Shown here one piece after another: positions 18,759 through 27,505 of a DNA stretch of 64,000 nt. Position 1 is the stretch's first letter, and each line of letters begins with the position of its first letter. The notes under the pieces were generated by a model. The model made no database searches and was not told the origin of the DNA. It saw only the letters and a program-made list of their open reading frames with translations. Origin of the DNA: Methylobacterium sp. E-005 (lineage in GTDB: Bacteria > Pseudomonadota > Alphaproteobacteria > Rhizobiales > Beijerinckiaceae). A program made the position numbers and the translations under genes. The DNA is taken from the NCBI RefSeq assembly GCF_022829725.1, contig NZ_JAKSYG010000164.1, forward strand, positions 48,254-112,253. The letters are read 5' to 3'.

Positions 18759-19505
18759 ATGGCAGGCCATTCCCAGTTCAAGAACATCATGCACCGCAAG
18801 GGCCGGGTGGACGCGGTCCGCTCGAAGGTGTTCGGCAAGCTCGCCCGCGAGATCACCGTGGCGGCCAAGCTCGGCACGCCCGATCCGGCGATGAACCCGC
18901 GCCTGCGCGCCGCGATCCTGGCGGCCCGCGCCGAGAACATGCCCAAGGACAATATCGAGCGCGCCATCAAGAAGGCCGCCGGCGCCGATGGCGAGAACTA
19001 CGAGGACATCCGCTACGAGGGCTACGGCCCCGGCGGCGCCGCCCTGATCGTCGAGGCGCAGACCGACAACCGCAACCGCACCGCCTCGGACGTGCGCTCG
19101 GCCTTCACCAAGTCGGGCGGCAGCTTGGCCGAGACCGGCGCGGTCGCCTTCATGTTCGATCGGGTCGGCGTGATCGCCTATCCGGCCACCGTGGCCGATG
19201 CCGACACGATGCTGGAAGCCGCCATCGAGGCCGGCGCCGACGATGTGAGTTCCGGGCCGGACGGGCACGAGGTGATCTGCGCCCAGGATTCCTACGGCGA
19301 GGTCGCCAAGGCGCTGGAGGCCCGGTTCGGCGATCCGAGCCGCACCGGCCTGATCTGGAAGGCGCAGAACACGATCGACGTCGATGACGAGACCGGCGAG
19401 AAGCTGATCCGCCTCGTCGAGGTGATCGAGGATCAGGATGACGTCCAGAACGTCTACGTGAACTTCGCCCTGTCGGACGCGCTGGTCGCCAAGCTTCAGG
19501 CCTGA
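18759..19505 (+). CDS. yebC: YebC/PmpR-family protein
   Basis: A 248-residue member of the YebC family, whose proteins act as DNA-binding regulators and, in the translational group, relieve ribosome stalling. The N-terminus [19 protein letters not shown] is diagnostic, with [20 protein letters not shown] and AFTKSGGSL further on. Length and domain order match the family. In many proteobacteria yebC lies next to ruvC; here it stands alone, divergent from the SDR gene. Its role in translation versus transcription cannot be decided from sequence. Confidence 0.95.
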   Translation: MAGHSQFKNIMHRKGRVDAVRSKVFGKLAREITVAAKLGTPDPAMNPRLRAAILAARAENMPKDNIERAIKKAAGADGENYEDIRYEGYGPGGAALIVEAQTDNRNRTASDVRSAFTKSGGSLAETGAVAFMFDRVGVIAYPATVADADTMLEAAIEAGADDVSSGPDGHEVICAQDSYGEVAKALEARFGDPSRTGLIWKAQNTIDVDDETGEKLIRLVEVIEDQDDVQNVYVNFALSDALVAKLQA

Positions 19506-19658
19506 GCAGGCGGGGCGGCCGGTTCTGTGCGCTGAGCGAAGCTTGTATCGCCCTATTTCGAGGAGAACGTGTCACCCAAGGGTAGGATCGGCGCTGCCCG
19601 TTCGTGCCTGTACTGGATTCCTGTCACGGATTTCAGATCGCACGACGGTCGATTCCGA

Positions 19659-19672
19659 TTTGGTTAACCAAA
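19659..19672. promoter_or_regulatory. 14-bp perfect palindrome upstream of glycosyltransferase
   Basis: TTTGGTTAACCAAA is a perfect palindrome in an AT-rich patch 52 bp before the GT2 start. It lies close enough to the start codon to overlap the promoter or early leader. The protein that would bind it is unknown. Confidence 0.45.
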
Positions 19673-19723
19673 CCGCAGGTTCTCGTTCCTTAGCCTGTCC
19701 GACGAGCAGCTCGGACGGTTTCC

Positions 19724-20980
19724 ATGAGTCGGAACGACTGGACTTCAAGCGCGAAAAGCGCGGGCCCGATCGACGTTTCGATCGTCATTCCGTGCCTCGA
19801 TGAGGAACAGGCCCTGCCGACCGCCCTGGCGACGGCGCGCGTGGCCCTCGAGCAGCTCAGCGAAACGCAGGCCCTGAAGGGTGAGATCATCGTCGCCGAC
19901 AACGGCAGTCGCGATGGGAGCCGCACAATCGCGGCCGCTGCCGGCGCGCGCGTGGTCGTGGTTTCCCAGCGCGGCTATGGGGCGGCGCTCACTGGCGGAT
20001 TCCAGGCGGCTCGGGGCCGCTACCTCGTCATGGGCGATGCCGACGGCTCGTATGATTTCCGGGATGCGGTCGCCATGGTGAGCGCGCTGCGCTCGGGCGC
20101 GGATCTCTGCATGGGGTCGCGCTTTCAGGGGGGCATCGCGGCCGGCGCCATGCCGTGGAAAAACCGCTACATCGGCAACCCCGTGCTGACGGGCATCCTG
20201 AACCTGCTGTTCCGGGCGGGCGTCGAGGATGCGCATTGCGGCCTGCGCGCCCTGACGAAGGGATGCCACCGGCGGCTGAACCTGCGCGGCAGCGGCATGG
20301 AATTCGCCAGCGAGATGGTGATCAAGGCGGCGCTGAAGGGCGAACGCATCGCCCAGCGCCCCGCGACCCTGTCGCGCGATTGTCGCGGTCGCGGCCCGCA
20401 CCTTCGCCCGTGGCGCGACGGTTGGCGCCATCTGCGGTATTTGCTGATGTTGAGCCCGACGGGGATCTTCGCAGCCCCCGCAGCTCTGCTCGCGAGCTGC
20501 GGTCTCGCCATCCTGCTGCTGGCGGCGGTGGCCCTGACCCTCGGGGCAGAACGGACGTTCTTCCTGGGCAATTACTGGGTGATCCTTGCGGGCTCCATGC
20601 TTGGGCTCGCCCACAGCCTGAGCCTGTTCGCTGCGGCCACGCATCTCTACGGTGTCCGCGAAGGCTATCGTCGACCGCGGCGGCGTCTGGCGCGGTGGAC
20701 ATCCTGGGTTTCCCTGGAAACGATGCTGGGGGCCGGCCTGATCGCCTTCATGGCCGGCATCACCATCCTGTCGCTGGTGATCTGGTATTGGTCCCGGCAC
20801 AGCTACGGCCCGATCGGCAGCGTCCTGCCCGCGGTGGCCGGGACGACGTTTCTCGTCGTCGGCGCTCAGAATGCGCTCGGCGGCTTCCTGCTGGCCGTGA
20901 TCGGCGGCAACGAGGCTGAATTCCTCCAGACCAAGGCCCCCGAGGTGGAGGCCGCGGAACCCCGGCAATCCGCGGCGTGA
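19724..20980 (+). CDS. GT2 family glycosyltransferase (polyprenyl-phosphate sugar transferase-like)
   Basis: A 418-residue protein. Residues 15-230 form a GT-A catalytic domain: VSIVIPCLDEEQALP, the nucleotide-binding IVADNGSRDGS, and the metal-binding GDADGSYDF. Four or more hydrophobic segments follow (about 240-265, 275-300, 330-355, 365-390). The layout matches bacterial dolichol-phosphate mannosyltransferase-like enzymes that load sugar onto undecaprenyl phosphate for use on the outer face of the inner membrane. The next gene encodes a polytopic protein that could be the acceptor-side transferase. The sugar is unknown. Confidence 0.88.
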   Translation: MSRNDWTSSAKSAGPIDVSIVIPCLDEEQALPTALATARVALEQLSETQALKGEIIVADNGSRDGSRTIAAAAGARVVVVSQRGYGAALTGGFQAARGRYLVMGDADGSYDFRDAVAMVSALRSGADLCMGSRFQGGIAAGAMPWKNRYIGNPVLTGILNLLFRAGVEDAHCGLRALTKGCHRRLNLRGSGMEFASEMVIKAALKGERIAQRPATLSRDCRGRGPHLRPWRDGWRHLRYLLMLSPTGIFAAPAALLASCGLAILLLAAVALTLGAERTFFLGNYWVILAGSMLGLAHSLSLFAAATHLYGVREGYRRPRRRLARWTSWVSLETMLGAGLIAFMAGITILSLVIWYWSRHSYGPIGSVLPAVAGTTFLVVGAQNALGGFLLAVIGGNEAEFLQTKAPEVEAAEPRQSAA

Positions 20981-21125
20981 AACGGGCGTCCTGCTGCGCG
21001 CGCCCTCGGCCGGACGGGACGTCGTTCCGGCACAGGGTCGCACGTCTGGGCCAGGACGTGGCGATGGTCCGGGTTACCCTGCGATCGGAGGCGGGTCATC
21101 GCGGTCCCTGTCTGGGGTCACGATC

Positions 21126-22724
21126 ATGATGACAGCCCGATCGTTGGGTGCCCTTGCGCGATACCGTCAGGCTGTGACCGGTGCCCGGGCTCGGGGTGAT
21201 CGCAGGGCGTGGGGGATGCACATCCTCCTCGCCGGTGCGATTCTGTTCGCCGTCGCGGCCGCCAATGGAAGGCCCTCGGTCTTCGCCGACACGGCCTGGT
21301 ATTATTCGCAGGGCGAGTATCTCGCTTGGCGGCTGGGCATCGCGCTGCCGGACCTCGACGAGAACCGCCTGACCGATCCGACCTCGGTCATGCCGGACTC
21401 GCAAGCGATGCGCGATAAGATCCCGGCAACGATCGCGGGCGGCCGATCGCCATTTTACGGACTCGTCCTCGTCCTCGCGGTCCGATTCGGAACGCTGTGG
21501 CTCCTCGCCGGGGGGCAGGCGCTCCTGGCGGCGTGGACGATCTATGTCCTGACCCGCAGGCTGCTGCCGGTGGCCACGCCCCTTCTGTACCAGGGCGTGA
21601 TCCTGGTGCTCGGTCTCGGTACAAGCCTGCCGTTCTTCGCCGCCTTCGCGATGCCGGACCTCTATGCCGGGCTGCTGATTATCGCCGTCACCCTCCTCGC
21701 CGTCTGCCCCGAGCGGCTCTCCGCCGTTGAGCGCGTCATGCTGTGGGGGCTGCTCGTGGCGAGCCTGACGTTCCATGCCGTCAACATCGCGCTCGCGGTC
21801 GGCCTCTCGGGCCTCGCGCTCGCGATCCTGGCCGCATCCCGGACGCCACCAACGGTGATCGCGATCCGTGCGGGATGGCTCGCCCTGTCGATCCTGGTTG
21901 CCATGTCGATGACCTGGGCCTTCGGCGCGCTCTACCAAGCGGATGCCGGTGTTGCTCAGCGCGCGCCCCCCTTTCTCATGGCGCGCCTCCTCGCGGACGG
22001 GCCGGGCCGAGACTATCTGACGGCCCTGTGCCCGAACGGCGTCAGCCCGACCCTGTGCCGGTTCGCGGATCGACCGTTCACCAGCGAGGATGAGATCCTC
22101 TGGTCGGAGGATCCCGCGAAGGGGGTGTTTTCCGTCTCGGATTACGCGACCCGGGACAGATTACGGGACGAGGAGGCGGCCTTCGTGACCGCCGTCGTCC
22201 CCCGCGCGCCTGTCGCCATCGTCGCCCGTCTTCTGAGCAACGGGCTGCAGCAGCTCATAACCTTCTATGTCTGGGAGCCGATGAAGTCGCCGGCCCTATT
22301 CCTGCAGTTTCCATGGTGGCATCGAACCGCCATCCTGCGCATCGTTCCCGATATGAAAGCCTGTGAGGCGGCGCCGGATACCTGCGATGTGAGAGCGAAT
22401 CCGCTTTTCGTCGCGGTCCTTCACATCGCCATCGTGATGCTGGCGTGGATCCTCATCGTCTGGGCCATCTTCAAGACGCGGTGCTTCGGCCTCTTCGCGC
22501 GCGCGCGGGTGAACGGTTCCGACCCGTCCTCTCACTTGGCCGGGGCCGTCATCCTGATCCCGATGGGCGTGATCCTGAACGCGCTGATCTGTGGGGCAGC
22601 ATCCGGCGTCTTCGCCCGCTACCAGGCGCGGGTCATCTGGCTGATCCCCCTTCTGGCCTTGCTGATCGCCGCTCGGCTCTGGCAGACCAGGCGGACGCGA
22701 TCGCAGGATCCGAAGCTGCTTTAG
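21126..22724 (+). CDS. Polytopic membrane protein, possible GT-C glycosyltransferase
   Basis: A 532-residue protein with roughly 10-11 hydrophobic helices and an extended, Cys-containing loop at about residues 290-345. The first loop after TM1 carries FADTAWYYSQGEYLAW, a position where GT-C enzymes keep an acidic residue. I do not recognise a named family. The gene follows the GT2 gene by 145 bp on the same strand, which fits a pair in which GT2 makes a lipid-linked sugar and this protein transfers it outside. The GT-C call is inference. It is convergent with the methyltransferase gene, 23 bp away. Confidence 0.7.
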   Translation: MMTARSLGALARYRQAVTGARARGDRRAWGMHILLAGAILFAVAAANGRPSVFADTAWYYSQGEYLAWRLGIALPDLDENRLTDPTSVMPDSQAMRDKIPATIAGGRSPFYGLVLVLAVRFGTLWLLAGGQALLAAWTIYVLTRRLLPVATPLLYQGVILVLGLGTSLPFFAAFAMPDLYAGLLIIAVTLLAVCPERLSAVERVMLWGLLVASLTFHAVNIALAVGLSGLALAILAASRTPPTVIAIRAGWLALSILVAMSMTWAFGALYQADAGVAQRAPPFLMARLLADGPGRDYLTALCPNGVSPTLCRFADRPFTSEDEILWSEDPAKGVFSVSDYATRDRLRDEEAAFVTAVVPRAPVAIVARLLSNGLQQLITFYVWEPMKSPALFLQFPWWHRTAILRIVPDMKACEAAPDTCDVRANPLFVAVLHIAIVMLAWILIVWAIFKTRCFGLFARARVNGSDPSSHLAGAVILIPMGVILNALICGAASGVFARYQARVIWLIPLLALLIAARLWQTRRTRSQDPKLL

Positions 22725-22747
22725 ACGAGCCTGCACCGATCCGTCGG

Positions 22748-23365
22748 CTATGCGCCGGCGCCAATGGGACGGAGGCGCGTGAGGACGTGCAGCTTCCGGC
22801 CGAAGACCCTGTTCAGCGGGAAGGGGTAGAGCGGGATCGCGGTGCTCGTCGTGTCAACGGACAGGCGCGCCTCGTTGAACAGGGCGTCCCACTGCTTCGA
22901 CGATTGATAATTGTAAGGCAGGGCGACGCCATGGGGCGCGTTGCCGACCCAGTCCATCAGGGCGAGCGTCAGGTGGTCGAACCTGGTCTCCGATCGATGG
23001 TCCTTGATGATCACATGGTGCCGGGTGACGCGGGCGGCCTCCCGGAGGAGCTGAACCGGGTCCTCGGTGTGGTGCAGGACGTCGACGAAGGTGATGACAT
23101 CCCACGATCGATCCGGGAACGGCAACGTCCTGCCGTCGAACGGGCGCACCGGGATGATCGTGTCCGGCCGCACCAGGACATCGATCCCTTCGATGTGAAG
23201 ATCGGGCCGGATCGTGCGGCAGAGCCCCGCGATGGTCCCGTCACCGCACCCGACGTCGAGAACGGTCGCGGCGCGGGGCAGCAGACCGGTCAGCGCATCG
23301 GCGAGCACGCGCGTCCGCCGGTCGAAGATCAGATCGCCATGGAGTTTTCCGATCCACGCCTTCAC
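22748..23365 (-). CDS. Class I SAM-dependent methyltransferase
   Basis: A 205-residue soluble enzyme of the Methyltransf_11 type. Motif I is VLDVGCGDGTIAG (about residues 36-48), the acidic loop GIDV, then FPDRSWDVITFVDVLHHTEDP, and DHRSETRFDHLTLALMDW later. The start is GTG at 23365 because GAGGGGG lies seven bases before it; a TTG further upstream is unlikely. It may methylate a glycan, lipid or small molecule linked to the adjacent glycosyltransferase genes. No target can be named. Confidence 0.82.
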   Translation of the reverse strand: MKAWIGKLHGDLIFDRRTRVLADALTGLLPRAATVLDVGCGDGTIAGLCRTIRPDLHIEGIDVLVRPDTIIPVRPFDGRTLPFPDRSWDVITFVDVLHHTEDPVQLLREAARVTRHHVIIKDHRSETRFDHLTLALMDWVGNAPHGVALPYNYQSSKQWDALFNEARLSVDTTSTAIPLYPFPLNRVFGRKLHVLTRLRPIGAGA

Positions 23366-23474
23366 AGGCCGGCCCCCTCGACACCGCAACGCCCTGGCGC
23401 AACGTCATACCCCGAATAGGGTCGGAAAGGTTATCAACGCGGGCACTATTTTGTCGCCGACGCTGGGACGTCGC

Positions 23475-23820
23475 TCACCCGCGTGCCGCCGCGAGTTCTG
23501 CGCCGTACCGCTCCTGCGCGTCGCGTTCCACCGGGACCGCGTCGTCGGGCACCGGGATCATGAAGCGCTCGGCCCCCTCGGCGACGACGATGTCGGGCCG
23601 GACGCCCTCGATGGAGGCCCAGTCGAGCGACGTGCTCCACAGGACGTGCAATTCCCGCAACGTCTTCGCCAGCAGGATCGTCAGCATGTACGGCATGACC
23701 GGTCGTCTCCTCCGGCCGCTCGTACGGGCCGCGGACATCGTTCGTCCCGGTCGTCAGGAACAGCCATCCGTCCTGTCCGACATGGATATGGGCGGTGTGG
23801 TTTGGCACCGCGGTCACCCT
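23475..23820 (-). pseudogene. Remnant of an AlgJ/AlgX-like SGNH acetyltransferase
   Basis: Two pieces of one protein lie in different frames. At 23701-23820 the frame reads HIHVGQDGWLFLTTGTNDV, the N-terminal hallmark of AlgX/AlgJ-like SGNH acetyltransferases. At 23475-23700 another frame reads LLAKTLRELHVLWSTSLDW then VRPDIVVAEGAERFMIPVP, the C-terminal hallmark of the same family. In intact members these ends are separated by about 250-300 residues including the catalytic site. Here they abut, so there has been a large internal deletion plus a frameshift. The family O-acetylates exopolysaccharide, which matches the neighbouring glycosyltransferase genes. Confidence 0.65.
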
Positions 23821-24027
23821 CGTGAGGCGTTCGCCCGGGCCGAGCCCGGCCGCCGGCTTTACAGCATCGCCCCGGATCTGGGACGATGCGGCCGCGAATT
23901 CGGCAGCAAGGCGCGGGATGCCGGGCCGGCGGCGGACGGCCAGGATGATGCACCGCCCCTCGCTCGCCAGGCCGTGTCCGTCATGCCCCTCCTCGTCGCC
24001 CCCGCCAAGCCTGCGAGTGCCGTCGCC

Positions 24028-25131
24028 ATGAATGTCGTTCCGAGGCCCGATCCGGCGACGGATCCCGATGCCGAACGCTGGGCGGCGCTCCTCGCCCGCG
24101 ACGCGCGGGCGGACGGCACCTTCGTGTACGCGGTCCGCACCACCGGCGTGTATTGCCGCCCGAGCTGTCCGTCGCGGACCGCCCGGCCCGAGAACGTCAC
24201 CTTCCACCGGACCTGCGCCGAGGCCGAGGCCGCCGGCTTCCGCCCGTGCCGGCGCTGCCGTCCCGACGCGCCCGGCCTCGCCGAGCGCCGGGCCGAGGCG
24301 GTCGCCCGTGCCTGCCGGCTGATCGAGACGGCGGAGACCGAACCGTCGCTCGCCGCACTTGCCCGGACCGCGGGGATGAGCGCCTATCACTTCCACCGGG
24401 TGTTCAAGGCCGCCACCGGCGTGACGCCGCGGGCCTACGCCGCCGCCCATCGGGCCGCGGGGCTCGCCGCCCGGTTGCCCGGTGCAGCCTCGGTCACCGA
24501 GGCCATCTACGAAGCCGGCTACGGCGCGGCGAGCCGCTTCTACGCGGAGGGCGCCGCACGCCTCGGCATGGCGCCGGCGCTGTACCGGAAGGGCGGGGCG
24601 GGCCTGCGCATTCGGTTCGGGATCGGCGCCTGTTCCCTGGGCGCGATCTTGGTGGCGGCGACCGACCGAGGCATCTGCGCGATCCTGCTCGGCGACGCGC
24701 CCGAACCGCTCCTTCAGGATCTTCAGGACCGATTTCCGGGGGCGGAGATCGAGGGCGGCGATCCGGCCTTCGAGGACTGGATGGCACGCGTCATCGGCCT
24801 CGTGGAGGCGCCGGGGCGCGGCCTCGATCTGCCCCTCGACATCCGCGGCACCGCCTTCCAGCAGCGGGTCTGGGAGGCATTGCGGCGCATCCCCGTGGGC
24901 TCGACCGCGAGCTATGCGGAGATCGCCCGCGCCATCGGGCTCCCCGCGGCGACCCGGGCGGTGGCCCAGGCCTGCGGCGCGAATGCGATCGCGGTCGCGA
25001 TACCCTGTCACCGGGTGGTCCGCTCGGATGGGGCGCTGTCCGGCTATCGCTGGGGCGTGGCGCGCAAGCGTGACCTGCTTCAGCGCGAGGCGGAGGGCTT
25101 TCCGTTATGCAGTGATCCCGTCCCTACTTAG
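24028..25131 (+). CDS. ada: Ada: O6-methylguanine-DNA methyltransferase and transcriptional activator
   Basis: A 367-residue protein close to E. coli Ada (354 aa). The N-terminal Zn domain has the methyl-accepting cysteine in TTGVYCRPSC (C43, equivalent to Cys38) and the second Cys pair in FRPCRRC. An AraC-type HTH follows at about 85-180 (LAALARTAGMSAYHFHRVFK). The C-terminal methyltransferase domain has the active-site AIPCHRV (C327). The ATG at 24028 matches Ada N-termini; 23983 is an in-frame alternative. Methylation of C43 by phosphotriesters normally turns Ada into an activator of its own gene. All key cysteines are intact. Confidence 0.95.
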   Translation: MNVVPRPDPATDPDAERWAALLARDARADGTFVYAVRTTGVYCRPSCPSRTARPENVTFHRTCAEAEAAGFRPCRRCRPDAPGLAERRAEAVARACRLIETAETEPSLAALARTAGMSAYHFHRVFKAATGVTPRAYAAAHRAAGLAARLPGAASVTEAIYEAGYGAASRFYAEGAARLGMAPALYRKGGAGLRIRFGIGACSLGAILVAATDRGICAILLGDAPEPLLQDLQDRFPGAEIEGGDPAFEDWMARVIGLVEAPGRGLDLPLDIRGTAFQQRVWEALRRIPVGSTASYAEIARAIGLPAATRAVAQACGANAIAVAIPCHRVVRSDGALSGYRWGVARKRDLLQREAEGFPLCSDPVPT

Positions 25132-25144
25132 GGAGGGAGTGCGG

Positions 25145-25174
25145 GTGTCAGATCGGCACGGCACCCTCTGACAC
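25145..25174. terminator. Inverted repeat between ada and the DUF5666 gene
   Basis: GTGTCAGA and TCTGACAC are perfect 8-bp arms in the 47-bp gap between two convergent genes. It is a likely bidirectional transcription terminator. Confidence 0.55.
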
Positions 25175-25178
25175 GGCC

Positions 25179-26498
25179 CTAGCGACGGCCGCCCGGCGGC
25201 CCTCCTGGCCCACCGAATCCACCGCCAGGCCCGCCGAAGCCCCCCGGACCGCCTCCCGGACCTCCGGGGCCGCCGAATCCGCCAAGGCCGACCGGGAAGG
25301 CGCCGGGGCCGCCCGGTGGCGGAACGCCCGGTCCAACCCGCGGCGCCCCGAAGCCGCCCGGACCCTCGCCACCGGAGATCGGCCCACCCCCGGGCCGCGT
25401 ATCGATGCCCAATCCCCGCGGTTCACCGGAGCCGCCGATGCCGCCCGACCGCCCCCCGGGCTCCGCGCCGAAGCGGCCTGGCAACTCGTCGGGCAGGTTG
25501 CGCAGGTCCAGGCGATCGCGCTCCCGTTCGAAACCCGGGCTTTCGCGCTGCGGCGATACGGGGGCGATGCGGTCCTCGATCCGCAGACGCTCAACCGTCA
25601 GGTCGCCGTCCCGGGCGATGCCGGCGGTCAACACGGCGCGGACGCTTCCCTGTCGCGGCACCGTCGCTCCCGGTCGGCCGGTGACCCGGTAGCCGGAGCC
25701 GATGTCGAGCCCCCCGCCTGCGCGGCCGATATAGGCCTCGATCGAGACCTGCTTCAGCCCCGGCGGGAAGGGCAGGCCGATCTGAGCGGCGTTGGTGGTG
25801 CGCAGGACCCCGTCCGCCGCCGAGCCTGTCACCAGGGCGCGCTTGCCCGGGGGCAGGGTGTCGGCCCCCGTCAGGCGTAAGGCCCCGATCAGGAGGGCGC
25901 CGTCCGCCCCGCGCCGCACCGGTCCGGCGACCCGGTCCGGCCCGGCGTCCCGCGGCTCGATGAGGCTGGCCACGATCACCCCGTCCGGTCGCCGCAGCCC
26001 GCTCACCGCGACCCGCGCCCCGGGCTTCCAGTCGCCGGTCAGGCCTGCGGTCGAAACGCGCTGGCCCAGCACGATCATCCGCCCCGGCGTGATCGCCTCC
26101 ACGGGCCCCACCACCTCGCTGGTCACGTCGATCCGGCGCGTGGCGAGGCCGCCGCCCTCCGGCCGTGCCACCACGTGGACGACCTGCCCGATCTTCAGGT
26201 CGGTGGCCTTCGCGGCGGCGCCGTCGATGCGCACCTCCACCTCCGGCGGATAGGCGATGCGCAGGTCGTTGACGACGATCGATCCGAAGCGCCGGATCGT
26301 GCCGATCACCCCGGTGCCGCCGATGCCGCGGTCGCCTTCGCCAAGCGGGTTCTCGCGCGGCGCATCGGTCCGCATCATGCCGGTGCCGCCGATGCCCTGG
26401 TCGCGCGGCGCGTCCTGCGGCCATACGGAAGCCGGCCGCAGCAACGCTGCGCCCGCGAGGAGGCGCAGGACGAACCGGCGGTTGGGCTGGGTCCGCAC
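25179..26498 (-). CDS. DUF5666-type exported protein with Gly/Pro-rich tail
   Basis: A 439-residue protein. The N-terminus NRRFVLRLLAGAALL looks like a twin-arginine signal (RR at residues 7-8), followed by two GIGGTG motifs within 25 residues. Residues about 65-310 contain repeated small beta units (IGTIRRFGSIVVNDLRI, KIGQVVHVVARPEG) typical of DUF5666. The last 90 residues are a Gly/Pro/Phe repeat (GGFGGPGG units). The GTG at 26498 has GAGGGG seven bases upstream and starts 11 bp after the DUF6502 gene, so the two form an operon. The function is unknown; the tail suggests an extracellular or cell-wall location. Confidence 0.75.
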   Translation of the reverse strand: MRTQPNRRFVLRLLAGAALLRPASVWPQDAPRDQGIGGTGMMRTDAPRENPLGEGDRGIGGTGVIGTIRRFGSIVVNDLRIAYPPEVEVRIDGAAAKATDLKIGQVVHVVARPEGGGLATRRIDVTSEVVGPVEAITPGRMIVLGQRVSTAGLTGDWKPGARVAVSGLRRPDGVIVASLIEPRDAGPDRVAGPVRRGADGALLIGALRLTGADTLPPGKRALVTGSAADGVLRTTNAAQIGLPFPPGLKQVSIEAYIGRAGGGLDIGSGYRVTGRPGATVPRQGSVRAVLTAGIARDGDLTVERLRIEDRIAPVSPQRESPGFERERDRLDLRNLPDELPGRFGAEPGGRSGGIGGSGEPRGLGIDTRPGGGPISGGEGPGGFGAPRVGPGVPPPGGPGAFPVGLGGFGGPGGPGGGPGGFGGPGGGFGGPGGPPGGRR

Positions 26499-26509
26499 CG
26501 GCCGGCCCC

Positions 26510-27355
26510 TCAGCGCCCGTCCGTGGGCCGCGCCGACGGCGCGGCCTCCGCATAGACGTAGAGGCCGAAATTCCAACGGTGATCGCCGCCCGGATCCTCC
26601 TGGCAGGCGGCGTGCGCCTCCCGATTGGCCTGCTGCAGCGCCTCCATGGCGATCTCGCGGGCCCGCGCCTCGAGCTTGGCCGCCAGTTCCTGCGAGAGCC
26701 CGTCATAATGGACGGCCCGCTCCAGGAACCGCGGCTTGTCGCCAACGATATTGGCGACGGCGGCCGCGATATGGTCGTGCAGGTTGCGGCCGAAATAGTA
26801 GAGCTGCGGCCCCTCGGCGCCGTCGCCCCGCGGCACATAAGCGGCTTCCGCCAGCACGATCCGATCCTGCGCATCCGTGAAGGCGAGGCCGCGGTCGAGC
26901 CACTCGTCCAGGACTGCGCGGGGGCGTAGGTCCCGCGTCACCCCGGCTACCAGCGTCTCGAAGGAGGGCGCGTTGTCCTCGGCGGTCCGCGGCAGCGGCA
27001 GGGGATGGCCCTGCGGGTCGGTGAAGGCCGGGTCGGCGATCCAGCGGGCGATGATCCGGCTGGTGCGTGACACCACCGCGGGCACCGCGCTCACGGGGGC
27101 GCCGGCCCCGCGCAGGCGCCGCACCTCCTTACGGTGGATGCCGGTGAGTAGGGAGACGCGGCTGTCGGTCTGCTCCTTGCCGGACAGGGCGAAGTCGTAC
27201 TCGGCCACGTTCACGTAGAGCTCGCGCAGGAGATCGGTGAGAGCCGGGAATGTGATGCCGCGTGCCACCAGCAAGCGCACGAGCGGCCGCAGAAGCCGTG
27301 CCAGGGGCGCGTGCAGGGCCGCGCCTTCTTGCGGTGTTTCGGCGGTCTCGGACAT
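26510..27355 (-). CDS. DUF6502 family protein with HTH-like N-terminus
   Basis: A 281-residue soluble protein of the DUF6502 family, common in proteobacteria and without known function. The N-terminal third (LLRPLVRLLVARGITFPALTDLL then SRVSLLTGIHRKEVRRL) looks like a winged helix-turn-helix. A helical C-terminal part carries YYFGRNLHDHIAAAVANI. It is the first gene of a two-gene operon with the DUF5666 protein. It is divergent from a small secreted-protein gene, with four TCCCAC/GTGGGA half-sites in the shared control region. It is a good candidate for the regulator of that region, by inference. Confidence 0.8.
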   Translation of the reverse strand: MSETAETPQEGAALHAPLARLLRPLVRLLVARGITFPALTDLLRELYVNVAEYDFALSGKEQTDSRVSLLTGIHRKEVRRLRGAGAPVSAVPAVVSRTSRIIARWIADPAFTDPQGHPLPLPRTAEDNAPSFETLVAGVTRDLRPRAVLDEWLDRGLAFTDAQDRIVLAEAAYVPRGDGAEGPQLYYFGRNLHDHIAAAVANIVGDKPRFLERAVHYDGLSQELAAKLEARAREIAMEALQQANREAHAACQEDPGGDHRWNFGLYVYAEAAPSARPTDGR

Positions 27356-27379
27356 TGGATCATCGATACCGCATGTTGC

Positions 27380-27396
27380 GTGGGAGACAATCCCAC
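27380..27396. promoter_or_regulatory. GTGGGA-N5-TCCCAC operator candidate
   Basis: Perfect 6-bp arms with spacer GACAA, 25 bp upstream of the DUF6502 start codon. Further half-sites lie at 27439-27444 (GTGGGA) and 27480-27485 (TCCCAC) in the same divergent control region. Four half-sites in about 105 bp suggest cooperative binding by one regulator. Confidence 0.5.
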
Positions 27397-27433
27397 AACG
27401 TGCGCCGACGCACTCGGAAACGTCGTTTCCGCG

Positions 27434-27462
27434 TTGACGTGGGATTTTTGCACACGTAGGTT
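27434..27462 (+). promoter_or_regulatory. Sigma70-like promoter for the small secreted-protein gene
   Basis: TTGACG at 27434 and TAGGTT at 27457 are separated by 17 bp, 44 bp upstream of the ATG at 27506. A GTGGGA half-site at 27439-27444 overlaps the -35 end and spacer, so a bound protein there would block RNA polymerase. Confidence 0.45.
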
Positions 27463-27505
27463 GCTGGCGTGGTCAAATTTCCCACACGACCTGCGGAGAG
27501 ATGTC

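Noticed and set aside
23446..25011. 521-residue minus-strand frame over ada
   Set aside because: Over ada it is a shadow. Only its last part (23701-23820) carries the SGNH-protein piece, which was annotated separately as a pseudogene.
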